Below are positions 1 to 7,447 of a stretch of DNA of 21,848 nt, piece after piece. Location of the stretch: positions 1-21,848 of the forward strand of contig JBDHRV010000052.1 in the NCBI GenBank assembly GCA_039807745.1, written 5' to 3'. The stretch is from JAEUMW01 sp039807745 (lineage in GTDB: Bacteria; Pseudomonadota; Gammaproteobacteria; Burkholderiales; JAEUMW01). The notes under the pieces were generated by a model, which made no database searches, was not told the DNA's origin, and saw only the letters and a list, made by a program, of their open reading frames with translations. Numbering within the stretch: the first letter of the stretch is position 1; every line of letters starts with the position of its first letter. The translations under genes were made by a program, and so were the position numbers.

Positions 1-216
1 GCCGATTTCCGCACGATGGTCAACGTCTTGCGCGGCAAGCGCGCCGTGGAGTTGCTGAGCGAGACGGACTTGTCGGTGACCCAGATCTCGACGACGCTGG
101 GCTATTCGGCACCGGCTCATTTTGCGCGCGCCTTTCGAAAGGCGATGGGGGCCGGCCCCAGCGAGTTTCGGCGTACATCGGCCGACGCCGCCGGCGTGAG
201 CTTGACACCCGATTGA
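1..216 (+). CDS. AraC-family transcriptional regulator, C-terminal fragment
   Basis: The reading frame is open from the first base and ends at a TGA at 214-216; the N-terminus lies outside the window. The visible 71 residues look like the second helix-turn-helix of an AraC/XylS DNA-binding domain: the stretch LSVTQISTTLGYSAPAHFARAFRK carries the typical pattern of a turn followed by a recognition helix and the conserved F-x-R-A-F-R-K, then G-x-x-P-S-E-F-R-R. AraC proteins bind promoter DNA as effector-responsive activators or repressors. The ligand-sensing domain is not visible, so the regulon cannot be named. The neighbour on its 3' side is convergent, so that gene is not an obvious target. 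Family assignment is firm; function is unknown. Confidence 0.88.
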   Translation, partial: ADFRTMVNVLRGKRAVELLSETDLSVTQISTTLGYSAPAHFARAFRKAMGAGPSEFRRTSADAAGVSLTPD

Positions 217-228
217 GCATTCCCGCCA

Positions 229-245
229 GCGCTCGGGACGAGCGC
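229..245. terminator. Hairpin between convergent genes, possible bidirectional terminator
   Basis: A perfect 7-bp inverted repeat, GCGCTCG, then GGA, then CGAGCGC, begins 13 nt after the stop of the AraC-family gene. It lies between two convergent genes (stops at 216 and 300). There is no T-tract on either side, so it is not a classic intrinsic terminator. It may still act as a transcript-end hairpin. Confidence 0.35.
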
Positions 246-299
246 ATGTTGGGCGGACGGGTAGGCAGTTGTCAGTAGTGCCGGGAACCGTGCGCCGGT

Positions 300-1256
300 T
301 CAGCGCGCGAAAACCAGGCTCCGGAAGCCCTGCTGCGAGGACGGCAGCTTCTTGCACTCCTTGCCGCGCAGTTTGATTCCGCCGTCGTCGCTGAGCAGTT
401 GGAACTGCGGCGTGTCCGGCCAGGCGAACAGCGCCTCCGGCCGCAGCGTTCCCAGCTCCGGTTGCTCCAGGCGCTGCGGGGTGTCAGCGCCACCCTGCCA
501 GTGGAAGAGGGCAAAGCTGCCCTGGTCGGCGGTGGGGCCGCCGACGACCAGATAGCCGGTGGCCACGCGTGTCATCGCGCGAATCCCGCGCCCGCCAAGG
601 TCCAGCGCGATGGCGTCGCCGAACTCCGGGGCATCACCGTTGATCGCTCGAACCGGGTTGCGCAACGGCACGACCAGCGCCTTGCCTTCGCGCAGCGGGT
701 TGCGCAGGCCGATCAGCAGCGCGCCGTCGGCCGTATGCGTCAGGCCCTCGACGTTCAGGCCGCCCTCTGCCTCGGGCGCCTTGAGTGCCGCTTCGGCCAG
801 ATGCCAGGCGCGGCCGGCATCGCTGTTCACCAACGCATCGAGCAGATGGACCGGTGCTGCGTTCACCGGTTGCAGCGTCGGTAGCGTGCCGCTGCGCTCG
901 ATGTCGGTGGCGAAGAGCCGATCGCGCGACGGCGCGGGACGGCCCTTGCCGTCGCGGCTGAGCGAGCCTATCCAGTAGATGCGCTCGCCGATGCGTGTCC
1001 CCGCCTCGAGATCGGCCTCGACCTTGCGGTCCCCCAGGAAGGCGCCGAGCGGCACGATGGCCCGCACCTGCGGTCGGCCGCGCTCGTAGATGCGCAGCGT
1101 GTTGTCCTCATCGCCAGCCACCACGAAGTGGCGCGCGTCCAGCGCGACGGCTGCCGAGGCGTCACAGAGGCCTTCGAAGCGGGTCGGTGTCTGGGCAAAG
1201 ACGGCGCCGGCGGCCAGCGCCGAGCACAGCGTTGCGGCGAGAAGCTTCATTGACAT
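300..1256 (-). CDS. Secreted DUF3616-type protein (beta-propeller-like)
   Basis: This is a 318-residue protein. The ATG at 1256 is chosen because AAGGA sits 7 nt upstream and the protein then starts directly with a signal peptide (MSMKLLAATL..., hydrophobic core about residues 4-20, probable signal peptidase I site after VFA near residue 21). An ATG further upstream at 1280 would add eight charged residues before the signal. The mature part resembles DUF3616 proteins: early FEGLCDASA, a repeated pattern of short beta-strand-like segments, NVEGLTHTADGALLIGLRNP in the middle, and a C-terminal LLSDDGG segment. DUF3616 members are generally uncharacterised exported or periplasmic proteins, so no reaction is claimed. 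The gene appears monocistronic, with 295 nt of non-coding DNA upstream. Confidence 0.72.
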   Translation of the reverse strand: MSMKLLAATLCSALAAGAVFAQTPTRFEGLCDASAAVALDARHFVVAGDEDNTLRIYERGRPQVRAIVPLGAFLGDRKVEADLEAGTRIGERIYWIGSLSRDGKGRPAPSRDRLFATDIERSGTLPTLQPVNAAPVHLLDALVNSDAGRAWHLAEAALKAPEAEGGLNVEGLTHTADGALLIGLRNPLREGKALVVPLRNPVRAINGDAPEFGDAIALDLGGRGIRAMTRVATGYLVVGGPTADQGSFALFHWQGGADTPQRLEQPELGTLRPEALFAWPDTPQFQLLSDDGGIKLRGKECKKLPSSQQGFRSLVFAR

Positions 1257-1551
1257 TCGAGCATCCTTACGTGAGCGCACGTGACCACCACATCATTGAC
1301 TGGCCGGCGTCGCTGCCACCGGCGCCGTTTCGCGGCGGTGATGGTTTGCACGGCGTTGAAGAACAGCAGCCCTTCGGGCGCGACAAGCCCTCAGGTCTCG
1401 CCGCGACAGCCATCGAGCCTAGCTAGAGGCAAGGTCTTCACTACAGCCACATTCGCGCGACTTGCCAATCCCGCACTCTGAAAAACCAATCGGTTACACC
1501 GCGCAACGGCTGAGAAACGATCTAAATCCGAGGCGAATCCGCTAAGTCGGG
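1257..1551. other. Intergenic region with no recognised gene
   Basis: This stretch lies between the start of the DUF3616-type gene and the stop of the TauE/SafE gene, both on the minus strand. It must hold the promoter of the former. I see its Shine-Dalgarno (AAGGA on the minus strand) but no convincing -35/-10 pair. Base composition falls to a less GC-rich level around 1480-1545. Short open frames on both strands have no start signal and no family resemblance. No strong terminator hairpin follows the TauE/SafE stop. Confidence 0.5.
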
Positions 1552-2337
1552 CTAGCGCAGCAGCAACTTGCCGGCGACCACCAGCATCACGGCCGCCATC
1601 GCATTGCGGATCAGCGCCTCGGGTGCGCGCGTGCTCAACGTCGACCCGAGGACGATGCCGGGGATCGAGCCCACGAGAAGATTCCCCAGCAGCGCAAAAT
1701 CCGTATTGCCCAGCACGAGATGTCCCGCTCCGGCCACGAGCGCGAGCGGAATGGCGTGGGCGAGATCGGTGCCGACGAGCTTCGCCGCCGTCAACCGGAA
1801 GGGATAGAGATACACCAGCGCGACCGTGCCCAGCGCGCCGGCGCCGACCGATGTCAGCGCCACCAGGGCGCCGACGATCGCCCCGGCCAGGACAGTCAGC
1901 GACGGCTGCGCGCGCTTGAACTTGCTCGGCGCCCGTGAGCGGAGCGACTTCCCCACTTCCTGCAGGCGCCGGCGGAACATGAGGCCCGCGGCGGTAAGCA
2001 TGAGGGCGATGCCGACGCCGGTCAGAATCACATCGTTGCGCGCTTCAGAGGCGCCGTAATAAGCGAGCATGACGACGATGGCAAGCGCTGCCGGCAGGCT
2101 GCCCGACGCCAATCGGCGGACGACCTGCCAGTCCACGGTGCCCCTGCGGCCATGCACCACCACGCCAAAGACCTTCGTGATGCAGGCGAACAGGAGATCG
2201 GTGCCGACCGCGGTATGTGGCGCGACGCCGAAGATCAGCACCAGCACCGGTGTCATCAGCGCACCCCCGCCGATACCGGTCAACCCGACGATGATGCCGA
2301 CCCCGAATCCCGACAGGGTCGTCGCGACGTCAAGCAT
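1552..2337 (-). CDS. TauE/SafE-family membrane permease, probably for sulfate, sulfite or another sulfur anion
   Basis: This 261-residue, strongly hydrophobic protein belongs to the TauE/SafE (DUF81) family of sulfur-oxoanion and organosulfonate transporters. Near the N-terminus it has the family pattern VGIIVGLTGIGGGALMTP followed by VGTDLLFA; a second half repeats the theme with LTSVGAGALGTVALVYLYP and KLVGTDLAHA, as expected for the internal duplication of the family. The start at 2337 (MLDVATTLSG) fits the family N-terminus and overlaps the stop of the upstream cysN/C gene by 8 nt (ATGCTTGA), implying translational coupling. An upstream ATG at 2361 is possible but has no ribosome binding site. 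Placement last in a cysD-cysNC operon suggests it moves sulfate inward, or sulfite/sulfate outward; the direction cannot be read from sequence. Confidence 0.85.
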   Translation of the reverse strand: MLDVATTLSGFGVGIIVGLTGIGGGALMTPVLVLIFGVAPHTAVGTDLLFACITKVFGVVVHGRRGTVDWQVVRRLASGSLPAALAIVVMLAYYGASEARNDVILTGVGIALMLTAAGLMFRRRLQEVGKSLRSRAPSKFKRAQPSLTVLAGAIVGALVALTSVGAGALGTVALVYLYPFRLTAAKLVGTDLAHAIPLALVAGAGHLVLGNTDFALLGNLLVGSIPGIVLGSTLSTRAPEALIRNAMAAVMLVVAGKLLLR

Positions 2338-4234
2338 CGTCGAGACGGTCCGAGAGAGCATCGAGGATGGTCCGCACGCACTCGTCGGCGCTCTGCGACG
2401 CGGTGTCGAGCGCCAGCGCAGGATGCTGCGGCGGCTCATAGGGCGCCGTCACGCCGGTGAAGTCGGAAATTCTGCCGTTCCTCGCCTTGGCGTACAGACC
2501 CTTCGGGTCTCTCTGCTCGCAGGTCGAGAGGTCCGCCGAGAGATAGGTCTCGAGGAATCGATCGGAGCCGATCACCTGCCGCGCCAGTTCGCGATCCTCC
2601 GCGTAAGGCGAGATGAATGCCGTGATCACGATGAGACCCGCCTCGTTCAGGAGATGCGCCACCTGCGCGATACGGCGGATGTTCTCGGTGCGGTCCTGCG
2701 GCGTGAAGCCGAGATCGCGGCTCAACCCGTGGCGGATGTTGTCGCCATCGAGCACGAAGCAGGCATGACCGGACGCAATCAGCCGTCGTTCGAGCTCGAA
2801 GGCGATCGTCGATTTACCGGAGGCGGAAAGTCCGGTGAGCCAGATCGTGGCCGGCCGCTGACGCAGGAGCTGCGCGCGCTCCGCAGGCTCGACGCGGCCG
2901 CGATGCCAGGTTATCTCGCTGCTCACCGGCTGCGGTGGCGCTTCCGCATGCACCTCGGCAGCGCGCAGCCGCTCGCTCACCATGCCGGCGCCCACGGTCA
3001 GGTTGGTGAGCGGATCGATCAGGACGAAGCTGCCGGTCGCCCGATTGCGCTCGTACTGATCGAGATGCAGCGGGCGAAAGAGCGTGAGCCGCACCCGCCC
3101 GATGTCGTTCATGCGAAGCTGCGTGGCGTCTTCCCGGTGCAGCGTGTTGGGGTCGACCCGGTAGAGGAGCTGCGCGCAGCTCGCCTTCACGACGTTGGTG
3201 GTGTGCTTGACCAGGTAGCTTCGCCCTACCTCCAGCGGTGTGTCGGCGAGCCAGATGAGCATGGCGTCGACCGCCCGCTCGACCCGCGGGACGTTGTTGG
3301 GATGAGCCAGCATGTCGCCGCGGCTCACGTCGATCTCGTCGGCCAGGCACAATGTGACGGACAGCGGCGCGAACGCGTAGTCGAGATCGCCGTTGTAGGT
3401 CACGATGCGCGTGACGCGCGAGCGCTGTCCGGAAGCGGTGGCCACGACTTCGTCGCCGGGGCGCACCACGCCAGAGGCGATCTGGCCGCTGTAGCCACGG
3501 AAATTCTGGTTCGGGCGCACCACGCGCTGCACCGGAAAGCGGAAATCGATCAGGTTGCGGTCGCCGGCAATGGAAACGTGCTCGAGATAGTTGAGCAGCG
3601 GCACGCCCTGAAACCACGTCATGTTCTCGCTGCGGCTCACGACGTTGTCGCCCATCAGGGCGCTGATCGGAACGAAAGTGACATCGCCGAGTCCGAGACG
3701 CGCGGTGAATTCGAGGTAATCCTCGCGGATGCGCTCGAAGACCTCCTGTTCGTAGTCGACCATGTCCATCTTGTTGACGGCGACCACGAGATGCGGCACC
3801 CCCAGAAGCGACGCGATGAATCCGTGGCGCTTGGACTGAGTGAGGACCCCGAGGCGCGCGTCGATCAGCACCACCGCCACGTCCGCGGTCGAAGCGCCGG
3901 TCGCCATGTTGCGCGTGTATTGCTCGTGCCCGGGCGTGTCGGCAATGATGAACCGGCGCTTCGGGGTGGAGAAATAGCGGTATGCGACGTCGATGGTGAT
4001 GCCTTGTTCGCGCTCGGCCTTGAGTCCGTCGGTGATGAGCGAGAAGTCGAATCCGCCGCTCTCGCGCCCCGCCTTCTTCTTCAGCGCGTCGATGTGATCT
4101 TCGTAGAGCGCGTTCGCGTCGTGCAGCAGGCGTCCGATGAGGGTCGACTTTCCATCGTCCACGCTGCCTGCGGTGGCAAAGCGCAGCAGGTCCGGCTCGC
4201 CGGTGCGGTGCAGGAGCATCGTTTCGGTGTTCAT
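2330..4234 (-). CDS. cysNC: Bifunctional sulfate adenylyltransferase large subunit / adenylylsulfate kinase (CysN-CysC fusion)
   Basis: A 634-residue fusion. Residues 1 to about 440 are the CysN GTPase, with P-loop GSVDDGKST at 23-31, DTPGH at 99-103 and NKMD at 154-157. It uses GTP hydrolysis to drive ATP sulfurylase, which makes adenosine 5'-phosphosulfate (APS) from sulfate and ATP with CysD. From about residue 455 on is APS kinase (CysC), with P-loop GLSASGKST near 467-475, DGDNIRHGLSRDLGF near 495-510, and the typical ISPYAEDR and DPKGLYAKAR segments; it phosphorylates APS to PAPS. The ATG lies one base after the cysD stop (TGA-C-ATG), so the subunits are translationally coupled. A PAPS product is useful for PAPS-dependent reduction or sulfation; no cysH is in the window. 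Both domains look intact. Confidence 0.97.
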   Translation of the reverse strand: MNTETMLLHRTGEPDLLRFATAGSVDDGKSTLIGRLLHDANALYEDHIDALKKKAGRESGGFDFSLITDGLKAEREQGITIDVAYRYFSTPKRRFIIADTPGHEQYTRNMATGASTADVAVVLIDARLGVLTQSKRHGFIASLLGVPHLVVAVNKMDMVDYEQEVFERIREDYLEFTARLGLGDVTFVPISALMGDNVVSRSENMTWFQGVPLLNYLEHVSIAGDRNLIDFRFPVQRVVRPNQNFRGYSGQIASGVVRPGDEVVATASGQRSRVTRIVTYNGDLDYAFAPLSVTLCLADEIDVSRGDMLAHPNNVPRVERAVDAMLIWLADTPLEVGRSYLVKHTTNVVKASCAQLLYRVDPNTLHREDATQLRMNDIGRVRLTLFRPLHLDQYERNRATGSFVLIDPLTNLTVGAGMVSERLRAAEVHAEAPPQPVSSEITWHRGRVEPAERAQLLRQRPATIWLTGLSASGKSTIAFELERRLIASGHACFVLDGDNIRHGLSRDLGFTPQDRTENIRRIAQVAHLLNEAGLIVITAFISPYAEDRELARQVIGSDRFLETYLSADLSTCEQRDPKGLYAKARNGRISDFTGVTAPYEPPQHPALALDTASQSADECVRTILDALSDRLDDA

Positions 4235-4235
4235 G

Positions 4236-5147
4236 TCAGAAGTATCCCTCGCGCTTCTTTTGTTCCATCGAGCCGTCCTGGTCGTGATCGATGATGCGCG
4301 TGATGCGCTCCGAATGCTTCGCGAGTTGCAGTTCCTCGATGATCTCGCGCACCGTGCGCGCGGTCGAGCGCACGGCGCCGGTGCAGGGGTAGCAGCCGAG
4401 CGTGCGATATCGGCACATCACGCGTTGCGCCGCCTCACCCGCCAGCAGTCGCGTCTTCTCGCCCACCGGGATCAACTGGTTGCCGCGCACGACCACTGCG
4501 CGTTCCTGCGCGAAGTAGAGCGGCACCACGGGAATGTCTTCGACCTCGATGTAGCGCCAGATATCGAGCTCGGTCCAGTTCGAGAGCGGGAACACCCGGA
4601 TGCTCTCGCCCGGACTCACCTTGCCGTTGTACAGATTCCACAGCTCGGGACGCTGATTCTTGGGATCCCACTGGCCATGGGCATCGCGGAAGGAATAGAT
4701 GCGCTCCTTGGCACGCGAGCGCTCCTCCTCGCGCCGCGCACCGCCGATCACCGCGTCGTACTCGCCGTGACGCAGCCCGCCGAGGAGGCCCTGGGTCTTG
4801 AGCAGTGAACAGCATTTCACGGTGCCGAGATCCCAGGGATTGGCGTCGCCGGCAAGCGCCTCCTCGTTGCGATGGACGCGCAGATCGACGCCGATCTCGC
4901 TGCAATAGCGATCGCGGAACTCGTACATCTCCGGGAACTTGTAAGCCGTGTCGATGTGCAGCAGCGGAAACGGGATCTTGCCCGGGTGGAACGCCTTCTG
5001 CGCGAGGCGGACCATGGTGGACGAGTCCTTGCCGACGGAATACATCATGACCGGCCGCTCGCATTCGGCGGCGACTTCACGCAGGATGTGGATGCTCTCG
5101 GCCTCGAGGACGCTCAACACCGATAGCGAGTATCGCTCTTGCTGCAT
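4236..5147 (-). CDS. cysD: Sulfate adenylyltransferase small subunit (CysD)
   Basis: This 303-residue protein has the usual length for CysD, the PP-loop pyrophosphatase-type subunit that adenylates sulfate with ATP. The PP-loop SVGKDSSTM is at 37-45, followed by the family blocks FPLLHIDTAYKFPEMYEFRD, GARREEERSRAKERIYSFRD and FPLSNWTELDIWRYI, and the protein ends QKKREGYF as in typical CysD proteins. The start at 5147 has GGAG 8 nt upstream. It is first in the cysD-cysNC-tauE/safE operon. No cysH, cysI or cysG gene is adjacent: the upstream neighbour is a TPM-domain gene in the same direction, 193 nt away, so the reductive half of the pathway must be elsewhere. Confidence 0.97.
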   Translation of the reverse strand: MQQERYSLSVLSVLEAESIHILREVAAECERPVMMYSVGKDSSTMVRLAQKAFHPGKIPFPLLHIDTAYKFPEMYEFRDRYCSEIGVDLRVHRNEEALAGDANPWDLGTVKCCSLLKTQGLLGGLRHGEYDAVIGGARREEERSRAKERIYSFRDAHGQWDPKNQRPELWNLYNGKVSPGESIRVFPLSNWTELDIWRYIEVEDIPVVPLYFAQERAVVVRGNQLIPVGEKTRLLAGEAAQRVMCRYRTLGCYPCTGAVRSTARTVREIIEELQLAKHSERITRIIDHDQDGSMEQKKREGYF

Positions 5148-5239
5148 CAGGGGTTCTCCTCGATGATTCGGAACGGGGCAAGGCGGGAAAAGCCTGCTGA
5201 AGCCACCGCAGGGGTGTTAGACGAAGTTGCGTGGGTGCA

Positions 5240-5256
5240 CAGGTCAACAATACCTG
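5240..5256. promoter_or_regulatory. Short dyad upstream of cysD, possible operator
   Basis: The arms CAGGT and ACCTG are separated by 7 nt, about 93 nt upstream of the cysD start. On the minus strand the sequence includes TTGACC (5247-5242), which could be a -35 element, but the best -10-like hexamer (TCTAAC) is 20 nt away, which is too far for a good sigma-70 site. The dyad is real; the role is a guess. Confidence 0.22.
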
Positions 5257-5340
5257 GAGGGCGTTGCCCGGTGAGCGGGATTAACGGACCGCCAATGGTA
5301 TCCAAGGTGCCCGCCCCGGGAAAGTAGAGATCCTGGACGG

Positions 5341-5844
5341 TCAGCGGTGAATGACGACCGGCTTGTCCCCGAGTTCGTTCGGATTGGTGCCGTCGCCGGG
5401 ATAGTGACGGGCAAGGTGCTCGCCGACGGTGCGCACCCCAAGCATCACGCCCGCCTCGAAACGTCCGGCGCGAAACTCTGCTTCCATCCTGCCGCAGATG
5501 TCCTCCCAGACTTCTGCCCCGCAGCAACGGTGGATACCCCGATCGGCGACGATCTCCACGTCGCGATCGGCGAGCAGCAGGTAGATGAGGACACCGTTGC
5601 TGTGCTCGGTATCCCAGATCCGCAGGTCGGAGAAGACCTCGAGCGCCCGCTCGCGCGCGCTCGTGCCCTGCCAGAGGCGCTGGAAGTCGAGCGACCCCTG
5701 CACGGCAAAGACAATCTCGCCCCGATGCGTCGCTTCGGTCGCGCGGATCTCGCGTTCGATCGCCACCATCGCGTCGACGGGAAAGGCGCGGCGGATGCTC
5801 CAAAGACCATTTACCGCGTGGCGATAGAACCGGCCGAGGTCCAT
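5341..5844 (-). CDS. Soluble TPM-domain protein (third gene of a LemA/TPM operon)
   Basis: This 167-residue protein has a TPM domain (the TLP18.3/Psb32/MOLO-1 'phosphatase' fold): RGEIVFAVQGS, then GVLIYLLLADRDVEIVADRGIH, then W-E-D-I-C-G-R-M and F-R-A-G-R-F-E-A-G. It has no signal peptide or obvious membrane helix. The ATG at 5844 is one base after the stop of the larger TPM gene (TGA-C-ATG), so the two are coupled; the frame is open upstream but only as antisense-like glycine-repeat shadow. Proteins of this kind commonly accompany a larger TPM protein and LemA. The biochemical role is not established; the phosphatase label comes from the plant relative and is not proven for bacterial members. 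A CC pair (HRCCGAEVW) is notable for a cytosolic protein. Confidence 0.82.
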   Translation of the reverse strand: MDLGRFYRHAVNGLWSIRRAFPVDAMVAIEREIRATEATHRGEIVFAVQGSLDFQRLWQGTSARERALEVFSDLRIWDTEHSNGVLIYLLLADRDVEIVADRGIHRCCGAEVWEDICGRMEAEFRAGRFEAGVMLGVRTVGEHLARHYPGDGTNPNELGDKPVVIHR

Positions 5845-5845
5845 G

Positions 5846-6742
5846 TCACCAGTTCCCTGACGCACCACCGCCGCCGAAGCCGCCGCCCCCGCCGCCCGAC
5901 CAGCCGCCGCCCGACCAACCGCCGCCTCTGCCGCCCGACCAACCCCCTCCGGTCGGGAAGCCGCCGCCCCACCCACCCGGATGGCGGCCACGCGTGGCGC
6001 GGTAGCCCGAACCGCCCGTGAGCATCGCGCCCAACAGGAGCACGGCAAGCGCCGCGAAAAGAGCGATCGGCAGCGAGGCAAAGGACACGAATGACATCAC
6101 TCCGGTACCGCCGGCGCCCAGCGCACCGCCCAGGAATCGCCCGATCACCGCCGACAGGATGCTGCTCACCACGAGACCGACCACCACGATGGCCAGCAGG
6201 GCACCCAGATCCAACCCGTGGTCGCCACTCGCGCCGCGCGGTTGCGGCGGCGGCAATGGTTCACCCTCGATCACGCGGATCATGCGGTCGACGCCAGCGT
6301 CGATGCCGCCGTAGAAATTTCCCTGGCGGAAGTACGGCGTAATGATGTCGGACACGATGCGCTTGGCGCCCGCGTCGGGAATCACGCCCTCGAGCCCGTA
6401 GCCCACTTCGATGCGCAGCCTGCGGTCGTTTTTCGCAACGAGCAGGAGCGCGCCATCGTCGACCCCTTTGCGCCCCAGTTTCCACCGTTCCGCCACGCGC
6501 AGCGCGTACTGTTCGATGGATTCCGGCTCGGTGGTCGGCACGATCAGCACCGCGATCTGACTGCCCTTTGCCGACTCGAGCGCCGCGAGCTTGTCCTCCA
6601 GCGCCTGCCGCTGCGGCGCAGTCAGCGTCCCGGTGAGATCGGTGACGCGCGTCTGCAGCGGCGGCACGGCAACCTCGGCGCGGGCGCACGCCGCACCGAG
6701 GAGTGCGACCGCCAGCAGCAGGCTGGCGAGAAAGCGCGACAT
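5846..6742 (-). CDS. Membrane-anchored TPM-domain protein with glycine-rich tail (YgcG-like)
   Basis: A 298-residue exported membrane protein. Residues 1-22 form a signal peptide (SPase I site near ARA|EV). The TPM domain spans about 28-160 (VTDLTGTLTAPQRQALEDKL, IAVLIVPTTEP, DDGALLLVAKNDRRLRIEVGYGLEG, IITPYFRQGNFYGGI). Two membrane helices follow at about 178-203 and 215-241, then a tail of mostly Gly, Trp and Ser (243-298) ending GGGGASGNW, as is usual in this family. The start at 6742 lies 8 nt after the LemA stop. Members are linked to envelope stress or membrane-protein quality control, but the activity is uncertain. Alternative starts far upstream in this frame would run antisense-like through lemA and are rejected because the signal peptide defines the N-terminus. 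Confidence 0.88.
   Translation of the reverse strand: MSRFLASLLLAVALLGAACARAEVAVPPLQTRVTDLTGTLTAPQRQALEDKLAALESAKGSQIAVLIVPTTEPESIEQYALRVAERWKLGRKGVDDGALLLVAKNDRRLRIEVGYGLEGVIPDAGAKRIVSDIITPYFRQGNFYGGIDAGVDRMIRVIEGEPLPPPQPRGASGDHGLDLGALLAIVVVGLVVSSILSAVIGRFLGGALGAGGTGVMSFVSFASLPIALFAALAVLLLGAMLTGGSGYRATRGRHPGGWGGGFPTGGGWSGGRGGGWSGGGWSGGGGGGFGGGGASGNW
5894..5944. repeat. Coding tandem repeat in the glycine-rich tail
   Basis: Three near-identical copies of a 12-nt unit, GCCCGACCARCC on the plus strand (5894-5905, 5909-5920, 5933-5944), encode repeated G-W-S-G motifs of the TPM protein tail on the minus strand. The spacing is uneven (15 and 24 nt between starts), so this is a low-complexity protein repeat and not an array. 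It could be prone to slippage. Confidence 0.7.
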
Positions 6743-6750
6743 GCGCTCGC

Positions 6751-7386
6751 TTATTTGCTCGCCGGCGCGGGCACGGCGGGTGGCGCGGGCGGCGTCTTGC
6801 CGAAATCGACCTTGGGCGGTGCGGCGATGGCGGCTTCGTTTTCCACCGCAAAGGTCGGCTTGACTTTGTAGCCGAACAGCATCGCCGTGAGATTGGACGG
6901 GAACTGACGCACCGTGTTGTTGTATTGCTGCACGGACTGGATGAAGCGGTTCCGCGCGACCGTGATGCGGTTCTCCGTGCCTTCGAGCTGCGCCTGCAGA
7001 TCGCGGAAGTTCTGGTCCGACTTGAGCTGCGGATAGTTTTCCACCACCACCATGAGGCGTGACAGCGCTCCGGTCAACTCCCCCTGCGCGGCCTGAAACT
7101 TCGCGAAGGCTTCCGGATTGTTCACGAGCTCGGGAGTGGCCTGGATGCTCGTCGCCCTGGCGCGTGCCTCGACCACCTTCGTCAGCACTTCCTGCTCCTG
7201 CTGGGCGAACCCCTTCACCGTGTTGACGAGATTCGGAATCAGGTCGGCGCGTCGCTGGTACTGGTTGAGGACCTCCCCCCACGCCGCCTTGACCTGCTCG
7301 TCGGAGGTCTGGATCGTGTTATAGCCGCAGCCTGGCAACAGCGTGGCAAACGCAAGCGCGGCAACGAGCCAAAGCTTTCTCATCAT
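6751..7386 (-). CDS. lemA: LemA-family lipoprotein
   Basis: This 211-residue LemA protein starts at 7386 behind a strong AAGGAGG 6 nt upstream (a second ATG follows immediately). Residues 1-19 are a signal peptide ending in the lipobox L-P-G-C, with the lipidated Cys at 20. The body carries the LemA core: VKAAWGEVLNQYQRRADLIPNLV, VKGFAQQEQEVLTKVVEARA, LSRLMVVVENYPQLKSDQNF, ENRITVARNRFIQSVQQYN and NTVRQFPSNLTAMLFGY, followed by a Pro/Ala-rich tail (FGKTPPAPPAVPAPASK). LemA proteins are helical-bundle envelope proteins of unclear mechanism that recur next to TPM-domain proteins, exactly as here. Translation of the operon runs lemA, large TPM gene, small TPM gene with gaps of 8 nt and 1 nt. Confidence 0.95.
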   Translation of the reverse strand: MMRKLWLVAALAFATLLPGCGYNTIQTSDEQVKAAWGEVLNQYQRRADLIPNLVNTVKGFAQQEQEVLTKVVEARARATSIQATPELVNNPEAFAKFQAAQGELTGALSRLMVVVENYPQLKSDQNFRDLQAQLEGTENRITVARNRFIQSVQQYNNTVRQFPSNLTAMLFGYKVKPTFAVENEAAIAAPPKVDFGKTPPAPPAVPAPASK

Positions 7387-7422
7387 AGGTGGCCTCCTTG
7401 GGAACAGCGTGTCGGGGAGCGC

Positions 7423-7428
7423 ATTGTA
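7423..7428 (-). promoter_or_regulatory. Candidate -10 element of the lemA operon
   Basis: TACAAT on the minus strand, about 37 nt before the lemA start, matches the sigma-70 -10 consensus at five of six positions. No good -35 hexamer sits 16-18 nt upstream, so the call rests on the -10 alone and on the gap after the previous gene's stop at 7448. Confidence 0.35.
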
Positions 7429-7447
7429 GCGGCATTGTCGCGCAGAA

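Noticed and set aside
1281..1481. Small open frames in the 1257-1551 gap
   Set aside because: They overlap each other in several frames, lack ribosome binding sites and show no recognisable family or coding bias.
2069..4294. A 741-codon open frame on the plus strand, antisense to cysNC
   Set aside because: It mirrors the conserved cysNC gene in a GC-rich genome where antisense stops are rare. Its product is rich in Arg, His, Asp and Val in the way of codon-shadow frames and shows no domain.
5894..5944. Short repeated units that might be a CRISPR or VNTR array
   Set aside because: Only three 12-nt units with uneven spacing, fully explained by G-W-S-G codons in the TPM protein tail.
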